A stretch of 58,288 nucleotides of DNA, from positions 1 through 58,288 of the forward strand of contig JARWZW010000055.1 in the NCBI GenBank assembly GCA_029866155.1, read 5' to 3'. The position numbers and the translations under genes were made by a program. How positions within the stretch are numbered: position 1 is the stretch's first letter; every line of letters starts with the position of its first letter. The notes below the pieces were generated by a model. The model saw only the letters and a list, made by a program, of their open reading frames with translations, searched no databases and was not told where the DNA came from. Shown piece by piece: positions 28,485 to 36,207 of this stretch. The stretch is from Caulobacter sp. (lineage in GTDB: Bacteria; Pseudomonadota; Alphaproteobacteria; Caulobacterales; Caulobacteraceae).

Positions 28485-29285
28485 ATGACGACCACAAGCC
28501 CGCCGGACCAGTCTATGGCGGGGGCCTTGTCTATTCAACTAAGAGTGATTGTGGCGCTGGTGCTACGCGAACTCGTACATGAATTCGGCGAGTCAAAGTC
28601 TGCTGTTTTTTGGGTAATATTCAAACCAGCGTTCATCGCTGCAATGTTTTACGCTGTTGCGATCGTTACACATCAGTTGACACCACAAGGCATGCCGCTA
28701 ATGGCCTTTGTAGTGACTGGATGGGCGGCCTATTTTTTATTTATGGACAGCATGAAGGATACTAGCGGAAAGGTCCGTGGCGGCAGTGGTCTTCTCATGT
28801 TTCCGCAAATGACTGCATTAGATATTTATTTGGCCCAAGCAATAAAAGAGTGGATAGTAAATACATTTGTATTTTGCCTATTTGTAATTTTCGCATTAAT
28901 TGTAGAGAGGAGCCCGGCCCCGGCAAACGCACTTCAAGTTATCTTATCATTCTGGTCCTGCGGCCTCATTGGCTCATTACTTGGGATAATACTTTCCTCT
29001 GTTGCCAGGGTAGTGCCTGCAGTAGACCATCTTTCCCTCCCAATTCGAAGAATGGGACAGTTTGTCAGCGGTGTAATTGTTACCGCAGCTGATACGCCCA
29101 CCTTTCTGCTTCCCTACATGAGTTGGAATCCTCTTTTCCACGCCATTGAGTTAATGAGGGAGGCGTGGTGGCCAGCATATGTCTCTCCGATCGCGGATGC
29201 GTGGTATCTTTTCCGGTGTCTCTTTTTCATGGCCGCGACTGGTTTGATCTTGGAGCGTGCCACACGGAGATATCTGGTGCTATGA
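28485..29285 (+). CDS. kpsM: Capsule polysaccharide ABC transporter, permease subunit (KpsM/Wzm type)
   Basis: I start at the ATG at 28485, preceded by GAAGAGG eight bases upstream; a GTG 30 bases earlier is in frame. The product is 266 residues with about six hydrophobic segments, typical of ABC-2 polysaccharide permeases. Features include the N-terminal amphipathic stretch before VFWVIFKPAF and the C-terminal SWNPLFHAIELMREAWWP motif. It forms the inner-membrane channel exporting the lipid-linked polysaccharide. Its stop overlaps kpsT (ATGA). From about codon 15 onward the gene is much more AT-rich than its neighbours: the 60 bases from 28801 contain only 21 G or C. Confidence 0.93.
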   Translation: MTTTSPPDQSMAGALSIQLRVIVALVLRELVHEFGESKSAVFWVIFKPAFIAAMFYAVAIVTHQLTPQGMPLMAFVVTGWAAYFLFMDSMKDTSGKVRGGSGLLMFPQMTALDIYLAQAIKEWIVNTFVFCLFVIFALIVERSPAPANALQVILSFWSCGLIGSLLGIILSSVARVVPAVDHLSLPIRRMGQFVSGVIVTAADTPTFLLPYMSWNPLFHAIELMREAWWPAYVSPIADAWYLFRCLFFMAATGLILERATRRYLVL

Positions 29286-30590
29286 ACATAAGATGTGTTG
29301 GTGTTTCGAAATCCTACGTTACGATGGGTCGTCGTCATACGGTATTCTCTGATCTTAATTTGCAATTCCCCAAAGGCGTAAACGTTGGACTTATCGGGCC
29401 AAATGGCTCCGGGAAGTCTACACTGTTGAGACTCTTGGCAGGCGCAGACACTCCTGATGAAGGGTATGTTGTCCGCAACACAAGGATGTCATGGCCGCTT
29501 GGGTTCAGTGGAGCGTTCAGCGCCAACCTTTCGGGGATTGCCAATGCCCGGTTCGTAGCAAGAATATACAATCGAGACCCCGATTATGTCGCACAGTTCA
29601 CGCGTGAGTTCTCCGGCCTTGGTGAGTATATGGACTGGCCGCTGCAAGTTTGCTCGACCGGGATGCGCGCCCGATTTGCTTTCGCCCTGAGCATGGCTAT
29701 TGATTTCGAGACAATATTGATCGATGAAATTCTAGGAGTCGGAGACGCGGACTTCCGGGCGAAATGCGCCGCAGCATTAGATGAACGGCGCTCCCGGGCG
29801 GACATCATTTTGGTATCCCATAACCTGAAGGACATAATCCGCTTGTGTGATCGCGTTGTTATTCTGGGTGGACGCCAACCTATCGTCTCTGATGACGTCT
29901 TAAAGACTGTCAAACGCTACAACATGGCCCTGACGGGCTCAGCAGACGGCTTGGAGTTCTAGAATGACGAGCCTGGCCAAAGGAATCACAAAGCCCACGG
30001 GCGCCGAAATGACGACCGCTGGTCAGGAATTTCGATTAAGAACTCAGGCCATTGCAGCAAAGCGCCCTTTTGTCGTTTATATGTTGATAGTGACCCTTCT
30101 GTCTGGGCTGTATTACGGCGCAATATCGGCGCGTCTGTTCGTGTCTGAGAGCCGATTTGCAATCCGCAGCAAAGAGATCGCTGCGCCGACGGGTCTGCTG
30201 GCAGGACTGATGGGCGCTCCGAGCGGGCTCAGTGACATCACCGCAGTATCGGACTACATTCGCTCTCCCGATATGCTGACAGTACTTGAAGGACGCCACA
30301 AACTTCGAAACCTTTACGCTCAACCAAGGCTTGACCTTCTTCAGTGGTTGCCCAGCAACGCTTCAGAGGAGGACTTCCTGGCGTTTTATCGGCGACACGT
30401 CATCGTCAAATTGGACCGCGAGGCTACGACAGTCATTGTCCAAGTCCGCTCGTTCAATCCGGATTCCGCTGAAAAAGTTGCTGATTCCATTATCGAGCTA
30501 ACCGGTGAGTTCGTGGACGGTATGTCGCAAAGAATGAGGACTGAAACTCTCAAATCCGCCAAGTCGGAGCTTGAACAGGCGAACCGGGTC
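28530..30590. other. Segment of low GC covering kpsM, kpsT and the first half of kpsE
   Basis: Base composition and codon choice change abruptly near 28530, inside the first codons of kpsM, and return to the GC-rich norm near 30590, inside kpsE. Within the segment AT-ending codons such as ATA, TTA, AAT and AAA are common; outside they are rare. No transposase, repeat or integrase flanks it. The reading frames are intact across both edges. Replacement of the exporter genes by homologous recombination with a foreign allele is the simplest reading. Confidence 0.7.
29282..29962 (+). CDS. kpsT: Capsule polysaccharide ABC transporter, ATPase subunit (KpsT type)
   Basis: The start is the ATG at 29282 overlapping the kpsM stop, giving 226 residues; a longer in-frame version lies inside kpsM. 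Walker A is GPNGSGKST, the signature loop is CSTGMRARFAFAL (the StGM form usual in KpsT/Wzt), Walker B is TILIDEIL and the switch His is in VSHNL. It ends soon after the nucleotide-binding domain and lacks the C-terminal carbohydrate-binding domain of Wzt proteins that recognise capped O-antigens. This places it with KpsT-type capsule exporters. It powers export through KpsM at the inner membrane. Confidence 0.95.
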   Translation: MNIRCVGVSKSYVTMGRRHTVFSDLNLQFPKGVNVGLIGPNGSGKSTLLRLLAGADTPDEGYVVRNTRMSWPLGFSGAFSANLSGIANARFVARIYNRDPDYVAQFTREFSGLGEYMDWPLQVCSTGMRARFAFALSMAIDFETILIDEILGVGDADFRAKCAAALDERRSRADIILVSHNLKDIIRLCDRVVILGGRQPIVSDDVLKTVKRYNMALTGSADGLEF

Positions 30591-31121
30591 GCCGACTCTG
30601 CAAGGCGAAAGGTCGCCAGTTTTCGGGCCGCCGGATCTGACCTCGATCCAACCCAGAGCGGCGCCGCCGTGGTGGGCGGGGTCGCCGCCATGGAGGCCAC
30701 CGCGGCCCAGACCCGCGCCGAACTGGCCAGTCTGATGACCTACAGCCAACCCAATGCTCCGGTCGTAAGGCAGCTTCAGGCGCGTCTCTCCGCCATCAAC
30801 AGCCAGATTGCCAGCCTCCGGGCCCAGCAGAGCAATTCAGCCCCGCTCTCGAAGCAGGTGACCGACTTCGAGACGGTCCAGCTGGAACGCGCCAACGCCG
30901 AACGAACCCTGGCCTTGGCCCAGACCGCCTTCGACCAGGCCCGCGCCACGGCGGAACAGCGCGAGAAATACGTGGTCAACATCGTCAACCCCAACCGCCC
31001 CCAGGCGCCGACCTATCCGAACCGGGTCCTTGAGTTCATCACCATCCTCATTTTCGCCATGGCCGGCTATGCCCTGGTGTCCCTGTCCATCGCCGCCGTT
31101 CGTGACCATCGTGGAGTTTAG
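29964..31121 (+). CDS. kpsE: Capsule export inner-membrane protein (KpsE-like, PCP family)
   Basis: The product is 385 residues, starting two bases after the kpsT stop (1-base gap). It has one membrane segment at about 36-54, a large periplasmic region with long helices (about 180-345, including LEQANRVADSARRK) and a second membrane segment at about 357-378 preceded by the proline-rich NPNRPQAPTYPNR. This is the layout of polysaccharide co-polymerase/KpsE proteins that bridge the ABC exporter to the outer-membrane channel. No kinase domain is present. The foreign-composition segment ends inside it near codon 209, so the gene is a mosaic. It is translationally close to kpsT and to the kpsD-like gene. 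Confidence 0.9.
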   Translation: MTSLAKGITKPTGAEMTTAGQEFRLRTQAIAAKRPFVVYMLIVTLLSGLYYGAISARLFVSESRFAIRSKEIAAPTGLLAGLMGAPSGLSDITAVSDYIRSPDMLTVLEGRHKLRNLYAQPRLDLLQWLPSNASEEDFLAFYRRHVIVKLDREATTVIVQVRSFNPDSAEKVADSIIELTGEFVDGMSQRMRTETLKSAKSELEQANRVADSARRKVASFRAAGSDLDPTQSGAAVVGGVAAMEATAAQTRAELASLMTYSQPNAPVVRQLQARLSAINSQIASLRAQQSNSAPLSKQVTDFETVQLERANAERTLALAQTAFDQARATAEQREKYVVNIVNPNRPQAPTYPNRVLEFITILIFAMAGYALVSLSIAAVRDHRGV

Positions 31122-31122
31122 T

Positions 31123-32820
31123 ATGAAGGCCGTCTGGACTTGCGTCGCCGCCGCGCTGCTGTTGCTGGGACCCGGGGCCGCCCTTGCCCAGACCTCCTCG
31201 ACCAGCCCTGCGCCGTCCGGTGTGATCGTCGCGCCGCCAGCGCCCCAGACCCCGATTGTTCCGCCGGTAGCCCTGCCGCCAACGCCCGCGCCACTGGAGC
31301 TGACGGAACTGGCTGACGGCGTACCCGTCCCAGTCTTCGGAACACAGCTGTTCACCGGCGCCTTTTCGGCGGCGCGGCCGACCAAGGGGCCTGACTATCT
31401 GATACAGCCTGGCGACCAGATCGCCGTCCGTATCTATGGTGCGGTCAATGTAGACGCTGTTCAGGTGGTGGACGGCAGCGGCGCGCTTTTCATCCAGGGA
31501 ATCGGCCCGGTCAATGTCGGCGGCGCGCCGGCCTCCACCCTGCAGTCCCGCCTCGCGACTGCGCTGCGATCGGTCTATACCGACACGGTCGGGGTCTATG
31601 TGGACATCCTGCAGGGTGGCAGTCTCGGGGTTTTTGTCACGGGTGATGTTCGCAGACCCGGGCGGTATCTCGGCTCGACCGGCGACAGCGTCCTGTTCTT
31701 CCTGGACCAGGCGGGCGGCATCGATCCCGCCAAGGGCAGCTTTCGAAATGTGACGGTGATGCGTAACGGTCAGGCGCAGATTACCTTCGACCTCTACGAT
31801 TTCATCATTCAGGGCCAGATCGGCAGCTTTGTCTTCAAGAACGGCGACGTCATCCACATCGGCCGGCGCGGCGCCATGGTCGGGGTCACCGGGGACGCGA
31901 TCAACGGCTATGCCTTTGAAGCCAGGGCCGGAGCAACGGGCCTGACAGGGGCGGAAATCGTTTCCCTATCGCGGCCGACCGGGACAGTCAGCAGCATCGG
32001 GGTCACCAGCGTCCGCAACGGACTGGGGCAGTCGGCCTATTACAGCACCTCGGATTTTTCAAAGGTGATCCTGTCGGACGGCGACCACGTGATCCTGCGG
32101 TCCGACGTCTTCACCCAGTCGATCAGCGTCAGTCTTCAGGGCGACGTCAGGGGCCCATCGATCTTCGTGCTGCCAAGGGGCGCCAAGCTCAGCCAGCTTC
32201 TGGCCCAGGTGCCCCTCGAAGGGTCGGATGTCGAGGCGACCTACGTCCACATCGAACGCCCTTCCGTGGCGATCCAGCAAAAAGAAGCCCTCGACCGGGC
32301 GCTGGACAATCTGGAAAAGGCGGCTCTGACCGCCCCGGCGACATCCAGCGAAACGGCCGCCATCGCCGCGGGACAGGCATCGCAACTCGAGCGCTTCGTT
32401 GCCAGGGCCCGGCAGGTCGAACCTTCCGGCAAGGTCGCCGTCTATACGGACGGCCAGTTTCACGACCTGAAGCTGGAAAGCGGCGACAGGGTGATTTTTC
32501 CCAACCGGACAGATGTGGTTCTGGTTGCCGGGGAGGCTGTCAGTCCGGGAGCCTTTGTCTTCGCCGAAGGCAAGTCGATCCGCGACTACGTCAATCGGGC
32601 CGGCGGATTTGCGCCTAACGCCAACAAGAGCCGCTTTGCCCTGCGTCGTCCTGACGGCAGCGCAGTCGTCGCCAAGGCAGGCGACCGGCCCCGCCCGGGC
32701 GACGAGATTGTGGTCGTGCCATCCATAGTCAATCCGGGCTTCCTGCTCTTCAAGGACATCACGACGATCGTCTTCCAGATCGCAACGACAGCGGCTGCAG
32801 CGATCAATATCTCCAACTGA
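31123..32820 (+). CDS. kpsD: Outer-membrane polysaccharide export protein (KpsD/Wza-like, OPX family)
   Basis: The start is the ATG at 31123, one base after the kpsE stop, giving 565 residues, close to E. coli KpsD. A signal peptide is evident (MKAVWTCVAAALLLLGPGAALA). No lipobox Cys is seen. A proline-rich stretch (30-60) leads to the poly-export domain (about 90-170, DYLIQPGDQIAVRIYG). SLBB-like domains follow (GVFVTGDVRRPGRY, SVSLQGDVRGPS and VVLVAGEAVSPGAFVF). The C-terminus is hydrophobic. It should form the outer-membrane exit for the capsule with KpsE. A terminator hairpin follows. Confidence 0.9.
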   Translation: MKAVWTCVAAALLLLGPGAALAQTSSTSPAPSGVIVAPPAPQTPIVPPVALPPTPAPLELTELADGVPVPVFGTQLFTGAFSAARPTKGPDYLIQPGDQIAVRIYGAVNVDAVQVVDGSGALFIQGIGPVNVGGAPASTLQSRLATALRSVYTDTVGVYVDILQGGSLGVFVTGDVRRPGRYLGSTGDSVLFFLDQAGGIDPAKGSFRNVTVMRNGQAQITFDLYDFIIQGQIGSFVFKNGDVIHIGRRGAMVGVTGDAINGYAFEARAGATGLTGAEIVSLSRPTGTVSSIGVTSVRNGLGQSAYYSTSDFSKVILSDGDHVILRSDVFTQSISVSLQGDVRGPSIFVLPRGAKLSQLLAQVPLEGSDVEATYVHIERPSVAIQQKEALDRALDNLEKAALTAPATSSETAAIAAGQASQLERFVARARQVEPSGKVAVYTDGQFHDLKLESGDRVIFPNRTDVVLVAGEAVSPGAFVFAEGKSIRDYVNRAGGFAPNANKSRFALRRPDGSAVVAKAGDRPRPGDEIVVVPSIVNPGFLLFKDITTIVFQIATTAAAAINISN

Positions 32821-32829
32821 TCCGGAAGG

Positions 32830-32850
32830 GGGCGGGCTTGCCCGCCCTTT
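32830..32850. terminator. Hairpin between convergent kpsD and glycosyltransferase genes
   Basis: Bases 32830-32836 and 32841-32847 form a seven-base GC stem with a four-base CTTG loop, followed by TTT on the plus strand. It lies ten bases after the kpsD stop in the short gap between convergent genes. The T run is short, so strength is uncertain. Confidence 0.6.
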
Positions 32851-32863
32851 ACGTCACCAGGCC

Positions 32864-35044
32864 TCAGCGCAGCCGCCCCGAACCCTGGCGAACGATCGCG
32901 AGGGACAGGGTTTCATCCTGTCGAGACAGTTGGGGATGACTGAAGCGATCATCCTTTAGATCAGCAGCCCAGCGCAACCTCATCTGTTTGACCGCTTCGA
33001 GGAAGGCGGCGTCCAGAGTCTTTCCGCGGCTGGCTGACTCCCTGTGGATCAGCCGGGCGAAAGGGGTCCAGACCGGCTCATAGCCGGCCCTGGAAAGCCT
33101 CAGGCAAAGGTCGACATCGTTGAAGGCAACGGGAAAAGAGGCCTCGTCAAAGCCGCCGACCGCATCGAACTTGGCCCGCTCCACTACCAGACAGGCGGCC
33201 GTCACGGCCGAGGCGCGGCGGGTTGTCACCAGGCGGTACTGAGGTCCGACCGCGTCCCCGGCAAACCCGCGCAGTTCATGGCCGGCAATGCCGTGCGGCC
33301 CAAGGCCCAGCACCACCCCGGCATGCTGGATGCGACCGTCCGGATAGAGCAGCTTGGCTCCTACCGCACCGACGTCTGGCCGGACGGCCAAGGACACCAT
33401 TTCAGAAAGCCAGTCCGGGTCGGATACGAGGATATCATCATTCAGCAGGGCCAGAACCGGCGCAGTTGTGGCGGCCACACCCCGGTTGTTGAGCCGCGAA
33501 TGATTGAAGGGTCCCGGATCTCTGAGCATAGCGACGCCTGGTAGCGCCTTCAGGTCTTCCAGCAGCGCCAGGGCCTCGGGCAGCACGGAGCCGTTGTCGA
33601 CCACCAGGACCTCAAGGTCGGGATAGTCGGTATGACGCCGAAGACCGGCAATACAGGCCCGCAGCAGGTCGGGCCGGTCACGACTGGGAATGATGACGCT
33701 GACACGGGGCCGCCCTGGCAGCGACCAGCGAACGCGATTGAACCCCAGGGGGCCGGGTTCGACCCTGGCCTCGGCGCCCAGGCGTTGCAGGTGTGCCGCC
33801 ACCAGACCGCGTCGGGCGGCAGCCGCGCGATCGGCTGACCTTTGGGAGAAGCTGCCGCCACCGCGCACCCGCCGCCAGTGGTACAATATCAGGGGCAGAT
33901 GCCGGATCGCCCCGGCGGGAAGCTGTTCGCTCAGACGCAGAACCAGATCGTGATCCTGGGCCCCGTCAAATGCTGGATCCAGGCCGCCGATCTGACGAAG
34001 CCGCTCGGTGCGGACGGCGAACAGGTGATTGACATAGTTCTGGGCCAGCAGCCGTTCGGGATCAAAGGCCGGCTTCAAGGTCGGAGCCGTCAGACACCCC
34101 TCACCGTCCATGACCGCCTCGTCCGAATAGAGCGCCTCAACCTCCGGATCCTCGAAGGCGTGAGCGATATGCCTTAACGCGTCGGCGGTCAGGACATCAT
34201 CGTGATCCATGAAGACCGCCACCGTCCCGCGGGCCAGGCTCAGGGCGGCATTGGTGGCGCCGGAGATTCCCCGTGACATGTCGAGAGTCACCAGGCGAAC
34301 CCTTGGGTCCCTGGCCGCCTCGGCAAGTCTGTGTCTGACGGTGGAGGAGCGGGAGCCGTCGTCGGCAATACAGAGCTGCCAGGCCCGATGGGTCTGGGCG
34401 AGGACCGAGGCCAGAGCGGCCTCCAGATGCCGCAGGTCCGGGTCGCGGACAGGCATCAGGATGCTGACCAGCCGCGAGTGATCCGGAAGGACTGCTGAAG
34501 ACGCTGGCTGGGCAAGCCAGGCAGCCAGTTCGGTCCGGCTGGAGCGGGGGACCGACAGAGGCCGGCTGGGCCAGGCCCGGCGAAGGGCGTCATCAAGGCT
34601 GACCCGTTGCTGCAGGGCGCGCCGGACCACGCCCATGGCGGAGACGGGAACGAGCTGGACCGTCGGCGGTTCGCCGCCCTCGATTCCGTAGGCAGTGACT
34701 TCCACCGAACGGTAACCGGTCTCGAGGATCAGGGGGCGGTCAGGACTTGCAACATCGCCGGCCAGGACAGTCCCCGCCCGGCTGCGAGCGATCACAGCAG
34801 CCTCGACGCTCGGGGTGACGACAATCCTGCCTGGCCAGAGCCGTCCAGGTCTTCCCTGAAGGCCCCAGGACAAGCGGGCCGCCAAGCTGCGAAGGTCGAG
34901 CAGATCCCCGACGGCCATGGCGACCATCAGATCAATCCGCGTCAGGGACCTCAGAATCGGATTGGGCAGGTCGAGGGCGAAGCCCGCCGGATCCCGACGA
35001 AGCTTGGCCAGCCTGCGGACGAGACGCCGCATGAATGGCGTCAT
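32864..35044 (-). CDS. Tandem GT2-family glycosyltransferase
   Basis: The product is 726 residues with two GT2 domains. The first (about 185-400) reads VSILMPVRDPD, CIADDGS and VFMDHDDVL. The second (about 435-690) reads VSVIIPSRDRPDLL, VVDNGS, ALLNDDILV and FDEASFPVAFNDVDLCLRL. Both keep their acidic motifs, so both are probably active, as in bifunctional polymerases that add alternating linkages. The N-terminal 170 residues are not assigned. The start overlaps the stop of the upstream glycosyltransferase as ATGA. It converges on kpsD. Confidence 0.9.
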   Translation of the reverse strand: MTPFMRRLVRRLAKLRRDPAGFALDLPNPILRSLTRIDLMVAMAVGDLLDLRSLAARLSWGLQGRPGRLWPGRIVVTPSVEAAVIARSRAGTVLAGDVASPDRPLILETGYRSVEVTAYGIEGGEPPTVQLVPVSAMGVVRRALQQRVSLDDALRRAWPSRPLSVPRSSRTELAAWLAQPASSAVLPDHSRLVSILMPVRDPDLRHLEAALASVLAQTHRAWQLCIADDGSRSSTVRHRLAEAARDPRVRLVTLDMSRGISGATNAALSLARGTVAVFMDHDDVLTADALRHIAHAFEDPEVEALYSDEAVMDGEGCLTAPTLKPAFDPERLLAQNYVNHLFAVRTERLRQIGGLDPAFDGAQDHDLVLRLSEQLPAGAIRHLPLILYHWRRVRGGGSFSQRSADRAAAARRGLVAAHLQRLGAEARVEPGPLGFNRVRWSLPGRPRVSVIIPSRDRPDLLRACIAGLRRHTDYPDLEVLVVDNGSVLPEALALLEDLKALPGVAMLRDPGPFNHSRLNNRGVAATTAPVLALLNDDILVSDPDWLSEMVSLAVRPDVGAVGAKLLYPDGRIQHAGVVLGLGPHGIAGHELRGFAGDAVGPQYRLVTTRRASAVTAACLVVERAKFDAVGGFDEASFPVAFNDVDLCLRLSRAGYEPVWTPFARLIHRESASRGKTLDAAFLEAVKQMRLRWAADLKDDRFSHPQLSRQDETLSLAIVRQGSGRLR

Positions 35045-36144
35045 CCTCCTGCCCCGGAAAAGGGAAGGCCTGGCGGGTTGGCGAAGCGGTCAGCGATCTG
35101 GTCCCTGGCCGCGCGCGCCATCGCCAGGCGGAGATCCGGATTCTCCAGCAGGCGCGAAATCGCATGGACCCAGGCCGACACCTCCATGGGCGCCAGCAGT
35201 CCATCCACCCCATGCCTCACGGCACTCCGATAGGGCTCGGTATCGGCGAAGACACCACAGGCTCCGAGGCGGGCCGCATCGAACCGCTTGACGGGAGCCC
35301 TGCTGGCGTTGGTAAGGCCACCCGACATCGGGGCCAGGAAGACTGCGGCGCTGCGGCTGCGTTGCGAGTTCAGGTAGTCCGGCCAATTGGTCTGGGACAC
35401 CACATCCACATTGTTCAGACCTGCGGAAAGGCGCTGAAGCCTGGCATCGCCCGTGATCTCGAACCGGATATGCGGCCGGATGGTCTGGAACACCTTGGCG
35501 ATACTCAGGACAAACAATCGCTCAGGGCCATGAACATCCGTCCCATGATAGATCACACGGCCGGGCGGACGCTCCAGTGGATCGGCGGGGGAATCGCAGG
35601 GAGTCGGCGGCACGACCCGGGCGCCGCCTGGAAACCGGCTGGCAAGGGCCGGAGTCGAAGCCCAGACCTCGTTGACCAGAGGCTCCAGGGCGGCGCGATG
35701 ACGCCCATAGGCCAGGGCGACCTTGCCCCGCACTCGCCAGGGCAGCCCTTGATCAGCCATCATGGCCGCCAGGTCGTCATCCACAAAATAGACAATTCCC
35801 GAAAGCCTTTCCCTGGCCTGGTTCAGGGAGGTCAGCCAGGAGCTGTTGATGTAGCGGCAGATGATCACCGCCAGGTCCGGCGCCTGCAGCAGATCGATCC
35901 CGGAAGGGTCCTGGTCAAGGTCGACGATCGCGCCTTCCAGCCCCGATCTTTGCAGCCGGGGCCGCAGGTAGTAGTCGACGCTTGCATTAGCGCCTGATTG
36001 CAGGATCAGCACCCGTTGCGGCGGCCTGGCCGCCATGGGACCGCCGCCGGGACAGAAGGGCGGCGTTGGTCGCTGGCGGCTCGCCAGGGCCAGCAGGCGC
36101 GAGGCGATATTCAACGGCTTGCCTAGAGGGCCTTGGCGTTCCAT
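35041..36144 (-). CDS. GT4-like glycosyltransferase
   Basis: I start at the ATG at 36144 (367 residues, GGAA seven bases upstream), since longer forms would run into the divergent kpsC gene; an ATG at 36036 is also possible. It has VLILQSGANASVDYYLRPRL near the start, YFVDDDLAAMM near residue 120, VIYHGTDVHGPERLF in the donor half and VKRFDAARLGACGVFAD. The layout matches the GT-B halves at 22430-24916 and 8731-10353. It is divergent from kpsC (63 bases between starts), so that gap holds promoters for both. Confidence 0.85.
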   Translation of the reverse strand: MERQGPLGKPLNIASRLLALASRQRPTPPFCPGGGPMAARPPQRVLILQSGANASVDYYLRPRLQRSGLEGAIVDLDQDPSGIDLLQAPDLAVIICRYINSSWLTSLNQARERLSGIVYFVDDDLAAMMADQGLPWRVRGKVALAYGRHRAALEPLVNEVWASTPALASRFPGGARVVPPTPCDSPADPLERPPGRVIYHGTDVHGPERLFVLSIAKVFQTIRPHIRFEITGDARLQRLSAGLNNVDVVSQTNWPDYLNSQRSRSAAVFLAPMSGGLTNASRAPVKRFDAARLGACGVFADTEPYRSAVRHGVDGLLAPMEVSAWVHAISRLLENPDLRLAMARAARDQIADRFANPPGLPFSGAGG

Positions 36145-36207
36145 GAACAGTTCCGAACGGGTTGCCTGGCCCAGTTTCGTGCGACGAGGAGCCTTCCGGT
36201 AACATAG

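Noticed and set aside
29165..29281. N-terminal extension of kpsT
   Set aside because: It lies within kpsM in another frame; the ATG at 29282 overlaps the kpsM stop and begins the conserved domain.
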